Origin: Parabacteroides bouchesdurhonensis | GTDB taxonomy: Bacteria; Bacteroidota; Bacteroidia; Bacteroidales; Tannerellaceae | Assembly: GCF_900186615.1 (NCBI RefSeq) | Contig: NZ_LT896588.1 | Coordinates: 2,154,095-2,189,337 of the forward strand | Direction: 5' to 3' | Length of the DNA: 35,243 nt | In this document: in pieces, positions 1-5,909 of the stretch | Position numbering within the stretch: position 1 is the stretch's first letter | Layout: each line of letters begins with the position of its first letter | Notes under the pieces: generated by a model | Told to the model about the DNA's origin: nothing | The model's input: the letters and a program-made list of their open reading frames with translations, nothing else | Databases searched by the model: none | Program-made: the position numbers and the translations under genes

Positions 1-1071
1 TGGAATCAGAAAAAGGAATGTTCCAAAGGAAAAGACCGTGTAGCCACCGAACTAAACCACTATATCAATACGGTTCGTGCCAAAGTATTGCAGATACACC
101 GTAAACTGGAAATAGACAACAAATCGATAACAGCCGATATAATAAAGGATTGTTTCTACGGACGGGATAAGGTACAGCGCAGCTTGCTGGAAGTGTATGC
201 AGAGCATAACGAAAAATGTCGTGCCCTGATTGGCAAAGAATATACGGAAAGCACAGTTACCAAGTTTGATACTTCCATAAACCGCCTGAAAGAATATATT
301 CGCAGTAATTACCACCGTGATGATATAATGTTGGCAGAACTGGATGGACAGTTTATCCGTGACTTTGATTTTTGGCTGAAAACGGACAAGCATTGCCAAA
401 ATAACTCCGCATTGAAACATTTGAAGAACTTGAAAAAGGTTATCCGCATTGCTTTAGCTAACGATTGGATAAAGAAAGACCCGTTTTACGGCATCCACTT
501 CAAGCAGGATGAAGTAAATGTAGAGTTTCTTTCACGTGAAGAACTGGATATTCTGATGAACAAAGAATTTACTATCAAACGATTGGAGCAGGTAAGAGAT
601 GTTTTTGTCTTTTGTTGTTTTACCGCGCTCGCTTTCGTGGATGTGCAGCAATTAAGCCGTGAACACCTGATAAAAGACAATAACGGTGCTTTGTGGATAC
701 GCAAGGCACGACAGAAAACTAATCAGATGTGTAATGTTCCCGTCTTATCTATTCCTCAAAGGATATTGAGAAAATATGAAGATAATGCAGAGTGCATAAA
801 AAAAGGAGTACTTTTGCCTGTAATCAGTAATCAGCGCATGAATGCCTATCTAAAGGAAATCGCTGATTTATGCGGCATTACCAAACGCTTAACTACACAT
901 GTGGCACGCCATACTGCGGCTACCATCGTTTTCCTTGCCAATGATGTATCAATGGAAAATGTATCTAAGATTTTGGGACATTCCAATATAAGAATGACAC
1001 AGCATTATGCAAAGGTTTTAGATAGCTCCATTATGCGTGATATGGTGAATGTGGAGAAGAATTTTAAATAG
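1..1071 (+). CDS. Tyrosine recombinase (integrase), 5' end missing
   Basis: This is a site-specific tyrosine recombinase, the likely integration/excision enzyme of the mobile element. The frame is open from base 1, so the true start lies left of the window; the first internal ATG is at 88. Visible parts are a SAM-like core-binding region (about 200-480) and the catalytic domain. Catalytic residues seen are HVAR (His codon at 898, Arg codon at 907), the LGHSN box, and HYAK with the nucleophile Tyr at 1006-1008. The usual first Arg (Arg I) is absent: the equivalent stretch reads CCFTALAFVDV. IntDOT of the Bacteroides element CTnDOT also lacks Arg I, so this probably reflects the family rather than decay. 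The gene converges on the retron RT with only 8 bp between stops. The N-terminal arm-binding domain cannot be judged. Confidence 0.93.
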   Translation, partial: WNQKKECSKGKDRVATELNHYINTVRAKVLQIHRKLEIDNKSITADIIKDCFYGRDKVQRSLLEVYAEHNEKCRALIGKEYTESTVTKFDTSINRLKEYIRSNYHRDDIMLAELDGQFIRDFDFWLKTDKHCQNNSALKHLKNLKKVIRIALANDWIKKDPFYGIHFKQDEVNVEFLSREELDILMNKEFTIKRLEQVRDVFVFCCFTALAFVDVQQLSREHLIKDNNGALWIRKARQKTNQMCNVPVLSIPQRILRKYEDNAECIKKGVLLPVISNQRMNAYLKEIADLCGITKRLTTHVARHTAATIVFLANDVSMENVSKILGHSNIRMTQHYAKVLDSSIMRDMVNVEKNFK

Positions 1072-1079
1072 AAAAAGAA

Positions 1080-1928
1080 TTATGCTTGCTTTATTCTTTG
1101 ACGATACATAGTTAGTCCTTTTATCTTTAAGAATGCTTGTTCATTGTTTTGAACGTCCGCCCTGATTCGCTTTATTCTTTTATTATATGATTGTGGTATT
1201 TTAAGTTTATTGTTTTGACATATTACACCAGTAACTATTGGATTTTTTGTTTTATAAAAAGTTTTAGAATGACTAATTTTATATCCTGAAGTAGTTATAA
1301 TAGATAATATTTCAGGGATTTTTTTATGGAAATCTATAGAAGAAGACATTGTTATATCATCAACAAATATTGAAAATTTAATATTATTCTCTTTTGCTAA
1401 TGCCTGTATTCTATCGCCAACAGGCTTGAATACCAAATTAGCTATTAATGTTGATGTTGGAACACCTTGTGGAACTTGATAATTATGTGTAGTAAGTTTA
1501 GTTAAAGTTCTTGCAATTTCAGGGGTGCATCCTAATTTTAAAAACATATAAAACACCATTTTATGATTAATGGAAGGAAAAAATGATTTCAAGTCTGTAG
1601 TAAATACATATTTATTACCTTGATGATATTTAGCGTTAAGAATATTATCCTTCTTAGGAATACCTCCAAAAAAATAATTAGGAAGAGTTGTTTTTGAAAG
1701 TAAATAGTTATACAATCTTTTTTGTATAACTTTCAAATCTTTATTAGTGGAGTTAATTGTGCGTTTTTTTATTGTTCCATCAGAATTATATAAAGGTTCA
1801 TTGGTGTCTTTATTTAATTTAGGCTTTTCCCATGTAGAGTAATATTTATCTATATTCTCTATAATGGAATCCAATTGTTGACGAGAAACTTTTAGTATAT
1901 ATAGCAAATGCTTTTCGGTTGTAATCAT
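1080..1928 (-). CDS. Retron reverse transcriptase
   Basis: A 282-residue reverse transcriptase that would copy part of the adjacent ncRNA into msDNA. RT motifs appear in order: the first catalytic Asp in TTDLKSFF (D112), QGVPTS (154-159), and the active-site FVDD (188-191), a variant of the usual YxDD. Two retron-specific signatures are present: NAxxH (NAKYH, 98-102) and VTG (232-234). No maturase, endonuclease or integrase domain follows, which argues against a group II intron or DGR. It is slightly shorter than many retron RTs (about 300-320 aa from general knowledge). ATG at 1928 sits 23 bp after the stop of a small hydrophobic ORF, and a candidate msr-msd RNA lies upstream of that, so the order is promoter, ncRNA, small ORF, RT. 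Retrons are known anti-phage systems; that role here is inference. Confidence 0.93.
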   Translation of the reverse strand: MITTEKHLLYILKVSRQQLDSIIENIDKYYSTWEKPKLNKDTNEPLYNSDGTIKKRTINSTNKDLKVIQKRLYNYLLSKTTLPNYFFGGIPKKDNILNAKYHQGNKYVFTTDLKSFFPSINHKMVFYMFLKLGCTPEIARTLTKLTTHNYQVPQGVPTSTLIANLVFKPVGDRIQALAKENNIKFSIFVDDITMSSSIDFHKKIPEILSIITTSGYKISHSKTFYKTKNPIVTGVICQNNKLKIPQSYNKRIKRIRADVQNNEQAFLKIKGLTMYRQRIKQA

Positions 1929-1951
1929 CCTACTAAAATGTATAAAAGAAA

Positions 1952-2182
1952 TTAGAGAGCCGATAGAATATCAAAAACGGTTTTCAAAAAACTGTATATT
2001 TTTGAAATAACTGGAATTACCTTAAACAAACTTTTAAAAAGTAGATATAAGGTGCTTCCACATTTTTGAATAGACTTTAATAGTTGAGAAAACTCATCTA
2101 TTTTTTTTGTCATTCTTCCTATCTTCGAAGAGCAATGGGAGGTTTTTATTTTTCCTCCTTTTGAAGGTATAACCTTTTTCAT
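1952..2182 (-). CDS. Small hydrophobic protein, candidate retron effector
   Basis: Not recognised as a named family. From the ATG at 2182 it is 76 aa: a basic N-terminal part (MKKVIPSKGGKIK), then a long hydrophobic, lysine-dotted stretch over the last 35 residues that could be a membrane or amphipathic helix. The frame remains open upstream, with another ATG at 2221 and a TTG at 2233. I prefer 2182 because an AT-rich leader precedes it and the sequence then looks like a normal N-terminus. It lies between the candidate ncRNA and the RT, 23 bp before the RT start, so the two are probably co-transcribed. Retrons usually pair the RT with a toxic effector, and some known effectors are small membrane proteins (for example the two-TM protein of Ec48). 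That role is inferred from position and composition only. Confidence 0.6.
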   Translation of the reverse strand: MKKVIPSKGGKIKTSHCSSKIGRMTKKIDEFSQLLKSIQKCGSTLYLLFKSLFKVIPVISKIYSFLKTVFDILSAL

Positions 2183-2242
2183 GATATATAATATTAAATG
2201 ATTATATGGCAATATCGCCATGTCCTCAATCAATATTACTAA

Positions 2243-2470
2243 TAACCAATAATACTATATACATTACCTTCTTTTGCTCTCTATTTTCATGTCCTAACAG
2301 ACGTAGAGACGATTTACAAGTGGGGAATCCCTATATAGAATGCCAACAAACTATAAATGGATAAACCACTATCTCTGATGTTTATCATTAATATAGATGA
2401 ACACAGATGCTCGTCCCATAAAACCATATTGGTGTGATAAATCACTTTAATTTTGTAGTACTATTGGTTA
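2243..2470 (-). ncRNA. Candidate retron msr-msd RNA
   Basis: On the minus strand two inverted 15-mers bracket this segment: a1 TAACCAATAGTACTA (2470-2456) and a2 TAGTATTATTGGTTA (2257-2243). They pair along their full length with one G-U wobble, as retron a1/a2 repeats do. Ten nt after a1 come two adjacent small hairpins, GTGAT-TT-ATCAC (2445-2434) and ACC-AATAT-GGT (2433-2423), as expected for an msr. A 7-bp stem GGGACGA (2417-2411) with TCGTCTC (2312-2306, one G-U) could close the msd, enclosing further imperfect hairpins. I could not assign the branching guanosine or the msd ends. The segment starts about 40 nt after a consensus promoter and ends 61 nt before the small ORF. Confidence 0.7.
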
Positions 2471-2490
2471 AATTGTACCTTCTTCTACAT

Positions 2491-2504
2491 TCTTTCAAAG
2501 AACG
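2491..2504 (-). promoter_or_regulatory. boxA-like element in retron leader
   Basis: The minus strand reads CGTTCTTTGAAAGA at the expected 5' end of the retron transcript. The rRNA leader in this same window carries CGTTCTTTGAAAAA at 33096-33109, so 12 consecutive bases are shared. In rRNA operons boxA recruits Nus factors for antitermination. The retron copy also forms the near-palindrome TTCTTTGAAAGAA, so a hairpin or operator is an alternative reading. Confidence 0.4.
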
Positions 2505-2513
2505 AATACTTTG

Positions 2514-2544
2514 CAAAAGTATAGAATAAAATAGTATTACCAAA
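2514..2544 (-). promoter_or_regulatory. Promoter of the retron transcript
   Basis: On the minus strand, TTTG (2544-2541) is separated by 19 nt from TACTTTTG (2521-2514), an exact match to the Bacteroides primary-sigma consensus TTTG-N19..21-TAnnTTTG. Transcription should begin near 2508, just before the boxA-like element and the a1 repeat. Confidence 0.8.
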
Positions 2545-2600
2545 GAAAAATGCTATGTAATTTTCCCAAGCTGAATAAAACATTAACAAAGGTAAGCTCC

Positions 2601-2708
2601 GTATTCCGTCCGTTCAAGTCCAAGCCCTACGGGTTTAACTAAAAATCTCCACACCTGCGCTACGCTCCGGGTTGTATTTTTAGTTAAAGACTTGCACAGA
2701 CGAAATAC
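2601..2708. repeat. 108-bp extended imperfect inverted repeat
   Basis: Three nested arms pair across this intergenic stretch: GTATTCCGTC (2601-2610) with GACGAAATAC (2699-2708, 9 of 10); CAAGTC (2615-2620) with GACTTG (2689-2694); and TTTAACTAAAAAT (2634-2646) with ATTTTTAGTTAAA (2676-2688), a perfect 13-bp stem. A GC-rich 29-nt loop lies in the middle, and there is a 13-nt one-sided bulge (2621-2633). No coding frame fits. It lies between the retron promoter and the first HTH gene. It could be a folded RNA or terminator, a single-stranded recombination or replication signal, or a remnant of a small mobile repeat. Confidence 0.75.
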
Positions 2709-2774
2709 TACACTAATAAAGTTAATGTTCTTAGTCAGTTTCGGAAAAAAATGTGTGTTTTTAAGAATGGTAGG

Positions 2775-3068
2775 CTATTCCTGCCGTTCTTTATTATAAT
2801 AGGTCTGCAAAAGCCTTTCTATATCACTTTGACGGTAGATTATTTTGCCTTTTATCTGAATGTAAGGGATAACGCCCGTATCTCTCCATTCTTGCAGCGT
2901 GCGGATGCTTACTTTCAGATATTTGGATGCTTCCCGGTTGCTTAGAAACTTTTCACCGTTCAAATGCTGTCTGTTTTTCTTTGCCAGTTGGCTGATACCG
3001 TCTAATATTTTATCCATAGACTGAAAGAAGTCCCTAATTATTTCACTGTTGCCGTTTATCAGTTCCAT
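2775..3068 (-). CDS. Excisionase-family helix-turn-helix protein
   Basis: A 97-residue small DNA-binding protein. After an N-terminal helical region (residues 1-40) comes a MerR/excisionase-like winged helix (HTH_17 type), with the typical run FLSNREASKYLKVSIRTLQ, then W-R-D-x-G, a basic strand, and the closing YRQSDIERLL. Such proteins in Bacteroidales elements act as excisionases (recombination directionality factors) or regulators of excision and transfer genes. It lies downstream, on the same strand, of the DUF3876-like gene and two more element genes, so probably in one operon with them. It is one of three HTH_17 paralogues in this element. Which one, if any, is the true Xis cannot be told from sequence. 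Confidence 0.85.
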   Translation of the reverse strand: MELINGNSEIIRDFFQSMDKILDGISQLAKKNRQHLNGEKFLSNREASKYLKVSIRTLQEWRDTGVIPYIQIKGKIIYRQSDIERLLQTYYNKERQE

Positions 3069-3127
3069 ATTGTTATATCGTTCTATTGATTTATAATTCG
3101 TTTGAATGATTGACAGACATACATCTG

Positions 3128-3430
3128 TCAGTTACGCAGATACTCGCCATAGTAAAATATGGAAATACTATCTTTTACCGTATCATAGCCGATATAAAGC
3201 CGTTTAAAGGCTTCAACGATGAAGTAACGGTTATCTTCTTTCTGTATCTCGTAAACGGCTGGTTTCGCCTGTCCGTTATCAGATACATGGAGCATCGAAA
3301 GGAAATACTTTTTCTTGCTTTGGTATATCATCACCGTAGGATGAAGGTTTAAACTTTCCCAAATTCCGACAATGGCAGACAATTTGAATGACTGGTTTAC
3401 TTCCGTATTATTTTCTTCTTTCTTTTCCAT
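3128..3430 (-). CDS. DUF3876-like mobile-element protein
   Basis: A 100-residue protein resembling the DUF3876 family found in Bacteroidales conjugative and mobilizable elements. The family-like core is an IVGIWESLNLHPTVMIYQ stretch near residues 20-37, followed by alternating beta-strand-like segments and a C-terminal YDTVKDSISIFYYGEYLRN. There is no signal peptide or membrane segment. No biochemical function is known to me for this family. It sits between two HTH_17 genes, 10 bp from the upstream one's stop, so co-transcription is likely. The family assignment is from memory of conserved residues, not from a search. Confidence 0.65.
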   Translation of the reverse strand: MEKKEENNTEVNQSFKLSAIVGIWESLNLHPTVMIYQSKKKYFLSMLHVSDNGQAKPAVYEIQKEDNRYFIVEAFKRLYIGYDTVKDSISIFYYGEYLRN

Positions 3431-3440
3431 AGGACAATCT

Positions 3441-3746
3441 TTATTTATTGTTTGATTGATAATTCGTTATCTTGTTTTCCGTACATTCTACAATCAGTCT
3501 TTCAATATCGGCAGATTTATAGTATAGTTTGTTACCAATTTGGGAGTAGCCCAGTTTACCGCTATCCCGGTAGTTCTGCAAACTTCGGATGCTGATACCG
3601 AGCAGGGCACACACTTCACGACCTGACAGCCATTCATCCGGCTGGCGGGTATTCTCTTTGCAAATCCGTTCCACCTGACTGGCGAAGCCGGAAAACCGAC
3701 CGCACACCTGTTTAAAAGTCTGTTCCTCAATAGTTATGATATTCAT
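3441..3746 (-). CDS. Excisionase-family helix-turn-helix protein
   Basis: A 101-residue paralogue of the gene at 2775-3068. The HTH_17 domain occupies about residues 38-92: EWLSGREVCALLGISIRSLQ, then YRDSGKLGYSQIGNKLYY, then the closing SADIERLI. The N-terminal 37 residues are a short helical tail. The start overlaps the stop of the upstream DUF3408-like gene by 4 bp, which indicates translational coupling and a single operon (3743-4030, 3441-3746, 3128-3430, 2775-3068). The likely role is element excision or regulation of element genes; the exact target is unknown. Confidence 0.85.
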   Translation of the reverse strand: MNIITIEEQTFKQVCGRFSGFASQVERICKENTRQPDEWLSGREVCALLGISIRSLQNYRDSGKLGYSQIGNKLYYKSADIERLIVECTENKITNYQSNNK

Positions 3747-4030
3747 ACGTTCTTCTCTTTTGGTTCGTTGAATATTCCTTTTTGCATTTCTTCCCGGTAG
3801 AGAGCCGAAAGAACATCATTGTGTGTATTCAAATGTTCTTCCAGTACGTTATCAATGAAATTTCCGATACTTACCTGTTTGCCTGTAATCACCCCTATAA
3901 TCTGCATGATACGTTTCTGTATCTCTCCGCTTATGTACACGCTTTGACGGTTGCAGATTGTTCGCTTTTGGAGATACACCGCTTTGTAGTTCTCCTGTTT
4001 TTGCTGTAATGACTGTTTTACTTCTTCCAT
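3743..4030 (-). CDS. DUF3408-like conjugative-element protein
   Basis: A 95-residue protein with the DUF3408-like core VYISGEIQKRIMQIIGVITG followed by VSIGNFIDNVLEEHL. This family is common beside transfer genes of Bacteroidales conjugative elements. The core resembles a ribbon-helix-helix DNA-binding fold (short beta strand, two helices), so DNA binding is a reasonable but unproven role. It is the first gene of a four-gene minus-strand operon and overlaps the next gene by 4 bp. Full-length DUF3408 proteins I know of are often longer, with an N-terminal extension; here only about 30 residues precede the core. Confidence 0.7.
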   Translation of the reverse strand: MEEVKQSLQQKQENYKAVYLQKRTICNRQSVYISGEIQKRIMQIIGVITGKQVSIGNFIDNVLEEHLNTHNDVLSALYREEMQKGIFNEPKEKNV

Positions 4031-4391
4031 ACTTTCAATTTTTAAAGGTTTATAAATAAGTTGATTGATTTCTGATACTGATTGAAAGAAAGCCAGCCAG
4101 TTTTATAGCTATATAATTTTATCTTTAAATAGCTTTCAATCATAGTTTAAAGCCATTTCCAAAGATTGTTCGGCTGTCTTATATATTGCTTTCATTCAAT
4201 CAATTTCAGGCAAAGAAAGGGGTAAAAACAGACGCTTTAAAAAATAGGGTTACTTTGACCGTTTGTGTCGTTATTTGGCGTAGTGGGCTATATTTCAAAG
4301 ACAATTTGCTGTCTGTAATTTTGTAAACGATAAACAGACAGAAGAAGAAGCCGAACCGCTTGCTTTGGCAATCCGACGAAAGGAGGATTTT
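4031..4391. other. Intergenic region between divergent element genes
   Basis: AT-rich region between the minus-strand DUF3408-like gene and the plus-strand mobilization gene. It contains a perfect 10-bp inverted repeat, TGATTGAAAG near 4080 with CTTTCAATCA near 4133, and a further partial copy (GCTTTCATTCAATCA) near 4190. These could be operator sites for one of the HTH proteins. I see no convincing gene and no full TTTG/TAnnTTTG promoter. Confidence 0.5.
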
Positions 4392-4484
4392 TATGTTCAT
4401 TAGAACATAGCAAGTTGTGTTTTGAGGTCCGCTATTCGCTTTTTGCACCTCAAAACCTTGCCACCTGATAAGGTGGTTTGGTTT
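4392..4484. other. Candidate oriT: three consecutive hairpins
   Basis: Three inverted repeats lie directly before the mobilization gene: TATGTTC/GAACATA (4392-4409, 4-nt loop); GTTTTGAGGT (4419-4428) with ACCTCAAAAC (4447-4456), a perfect 10-bp stem with an 18-nt loop; and CCACCT-GATA-AGGTGG (4461-4476), flanked by a second arm AAACC/GGTTT (4453-4457, 4480-4484). In Bacteroides mobilizable elements oriT is typically an inverted-repeat region just upstream of the mob genes. The nick site cannot be read. A terminator or attenuator is an alternative for single hairpins. Confidence 0.5.
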
Positions 4485-4513
4485 ACTCCGAAGTCGTAAA
4501 CCTTGTAAAAATT

Positions 4514-4969
4514 ATGATTATGGAACAGAAAAAGAAGTATCAACACAATGGAGGGCGCAAGCCTAAACTTGACCCACGAACACACCGCTATTCGTTCAAT
4601 TTGGACGATGTAGAAAACGCCAAATTCCTGTCATTCTTTGATAGGTCAGGCTACACTATCAAAGCGCATTTTATTAAGAATTGCATTTTCGGTAAGTCAT
4701 TTAAGGTTACGGTCAGGGATAAAAGTAAGGTTGATTATTACATTCAGCTAACACAGTTCTATTCACAATTCAGAAGTATAGGGCAGAATTATAATCAGGT
4801 AGTGAAAGAACTTCATTCCAATTTTTCAGAGAAGAAAGCACTTGCTTTACTTTACAGACTGGAACAATGTACTTTGGAATTGATAAAGACTAATGAAATG
4901 ATAGTACTTTTAAGCAGACGGTTTGAACAGTCTTACCAAAGAGAGGGGACAATATCGGCAGAGGAATAA
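4514..4969 (+). CDS. Relaxosome accessory (MobA/MobC-like) mobilization protein
   Basis: About 151 residues, starting at ATG 4514 (a second ATG at 4520; the frame upstream begins at a TTG at 4478 that I do not favour). The N-terminus is basic with GGRKPKLDPRTHRYSFNLDD, then a ribbon-helix-helix-like region and helical C-terminal segments with the SIGQNYNQVVKELH pattern typical of small Bacteroidales mobilization proteins that bind oriT and help the relaxase. A hairpin cluster (candidate oriT) sits just upstream. The relaxase gene normally follows such a gene at once, but here a strong terminator follows within 25 bp and no relaxase is present. The protein may therefore work with a relaxase supplied by another element, or be a remnant. 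Confidence 0.7.
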   Translation: MIMEQKKKYQHNGGRKPKLDPRTHRYSFNLDDVENAKFLSFFDRSGYTIKAHFIKNCIFGKSFKVTVRDKSKVDYYIQLTQFYSQFRSIGQNYNQVVKELHSNFSEKKALALLYRLEQCTLELIKTNEMIVLLSRRFEQSYQREGTISAEE

Positions 4970-4992
4970 AAACGGCTTGCCAAAAAAGAAAA

Positions 4993-5025
4993 ATCCCGAA
5001 GTTGCCACGTGTACAACTTCGGGAT
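4993..5025. terminator. Bidirectional terminator
   Basis: A perfect 12-bp stem, ATCCCGAAGTTG (4993-5004) with CAACTTCGGGAT (5014-5025) and a 9-nt loop. An A-rich run precedes it and T-rich sequence follows, so it can serve both the mobilization gene and the convergent HTH gene. Confidence 0.85.
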
Positions 5026-5035
5026 AGTTTCTTTC

Positions 5036-5386
5036 TTATTTGTCCGTTCCGTGTTCTTTTTCAAACTTTCGGAGCGTACCTACATCAAACCTTTCCTTTA
5101 TGAACTCTCGCACATCAGAAGCCCGATAATAGGCTTTTCCGCTAATCATCATAAAGGATAGTATTTTTTTGCTTCGTAATCTCTGCAATGTTCGGGTACT
5201 TACTTTGAACAACAGGCATAAGTCCTGATTATCCAAAAGTTTATCGCCCGGCATTACTTCGGGATTGGTTTGCAAACTCTTCACGTCTTTTCCTACTTCT
5301 TCCAGTTTATCAAGTAGTTTTTGCATCCAGTCTTTGAACTCGTAATTATCTACATACATATTTGCTTCATTTTTCAAGTTATACAT
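5036..5386 (-). CDS. Helix-turn-helix protein (third HTH_17 paralogue)
   Basis: A 116-residue DNA-binding protein. Residues 1-45 are helical and charged (a short coiled-coil-like run WMQKLLDKLEEVGKDVKSLQ). Residues 50-105 hold the HTH_17 domain, with LLDNQDLCLLFKVSTRTLQR, R-S-K-K-I, AYYRASDVREFI. It is more diverged than the other two HTH_17 proteins of this element and is transcribed away from the RteC-like gene, which lies 103 bp upstream on the same strand. An internal ATG (residue 10, at 5359) is a possible start. The likely role is control of excision or transfer; the specific function is unknown. Confidence 0.82.
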   Translation of the reverse strand: MYNLKNEANMYVDNYEFKDWMQKLLDKLEEVGKDVKSLQTNPEVMPGDKLLDNQDLCLLFKVSTRTLQRLRSKKILSFMMISGKAYYRASDVREFIKERFDVGTLRKFEKEHGTDK

Positions 5387-5489
5387 AAATGATTACCAAT
5401 CGATTGATGAAGCAAAGTTCTGAAAATGGAAGCAAAGAAATTACAGGGTAGTATATGCTACCTCGTATAAATTTATGCTAAACACCTGA

Positions 5490-5909
5490 TTATCTATACC
5501 CTTTATTTTCGTGTTCTTTGCGGATAAGGTTTGCCAGTTCATTAAGGAACTCTGTTAGTTTGGCTGGCTTTCGCTTGATGACATCCATGTACTTTTGATG
5601 ATAATCACCTAATTTAATGTTAAAGAGCCATTCAAAGGCTTTTCCTAAGTCCGTCAGGTGAACAGGTTTTTCATTTTGATATATTATACGTTTTGACAGG
5701 AATAAGCCGCTGACTATTTCCATGATGTTGATAAGGCTTGTTTTGTCTGCTAAATGGAGAGGGGAAAGGGATAGTTTATTTGCGTGTTGCTCGAATTGTT
5801 CGGGGTATTTGATATGCAAATTCACTATGCGTACTTCTGTTTTGATTAGTTCTATTGCTTCATCAATCAAATGCAAATAGGGTATTTTTTTCTTGCTCAA
5901 ACCGCACAC
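5490..5909 (-). CDS. RteC-like regulator, C-terminal domain
   Basis: A 139-residue product from a GTG at 5909. The second half resembles the C-terminal domain of RteC, the CTnDOT regulator that activates excision genes: SLINIMEIVSGLFLSKRI, then a VHLTDLGKAFEWLFNIKLGD stretch followed by YHQKYMDV and a basic tail. The N-terminal half of canonical RteC is missing. The frame stays open upstream of the GTG to about 5996 with no ATG, and overlaps the preceding small ORF (5863-6102) in another frame. Either the two are separate overlapping genes, or one longer gene has a frameshift near 5900-5990. The assignment rests on recalled family features and is moderate. Confidence 0.6.
   Translation of the reverse strand: MCGLSKKKIPYLHLIDEAIELIKTEVRIVNLHIKYPEQFEQHANKLSLSPLHLADKTSLINIMEIVSGLFLSKRIIYQNEKPVHLTDLGKAFEWLFNIKLGDYHQKYMDVIKRKPAKLTEFLNELANLIRKEHENKGYR

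Noticed and set aside
52-420. Minus-strand 122-aa frame
   Set aside because: Shadow of the integrase gene, which has clear catalytic motifs on the plus strand.
1080-1928. RT as part of a group II intron or diversity-generating retroelement
   Set aside because: No maturase or HNH domain, no intron RNA domains V/VI pattern, and no template/variable repeat pair seen. NAxxH and VTG favour a retron.
2751-2945. Plus-strand 64-aa frame
   Set aside because: Antisense to the first HTH_17 gene; no domain and no promoter.
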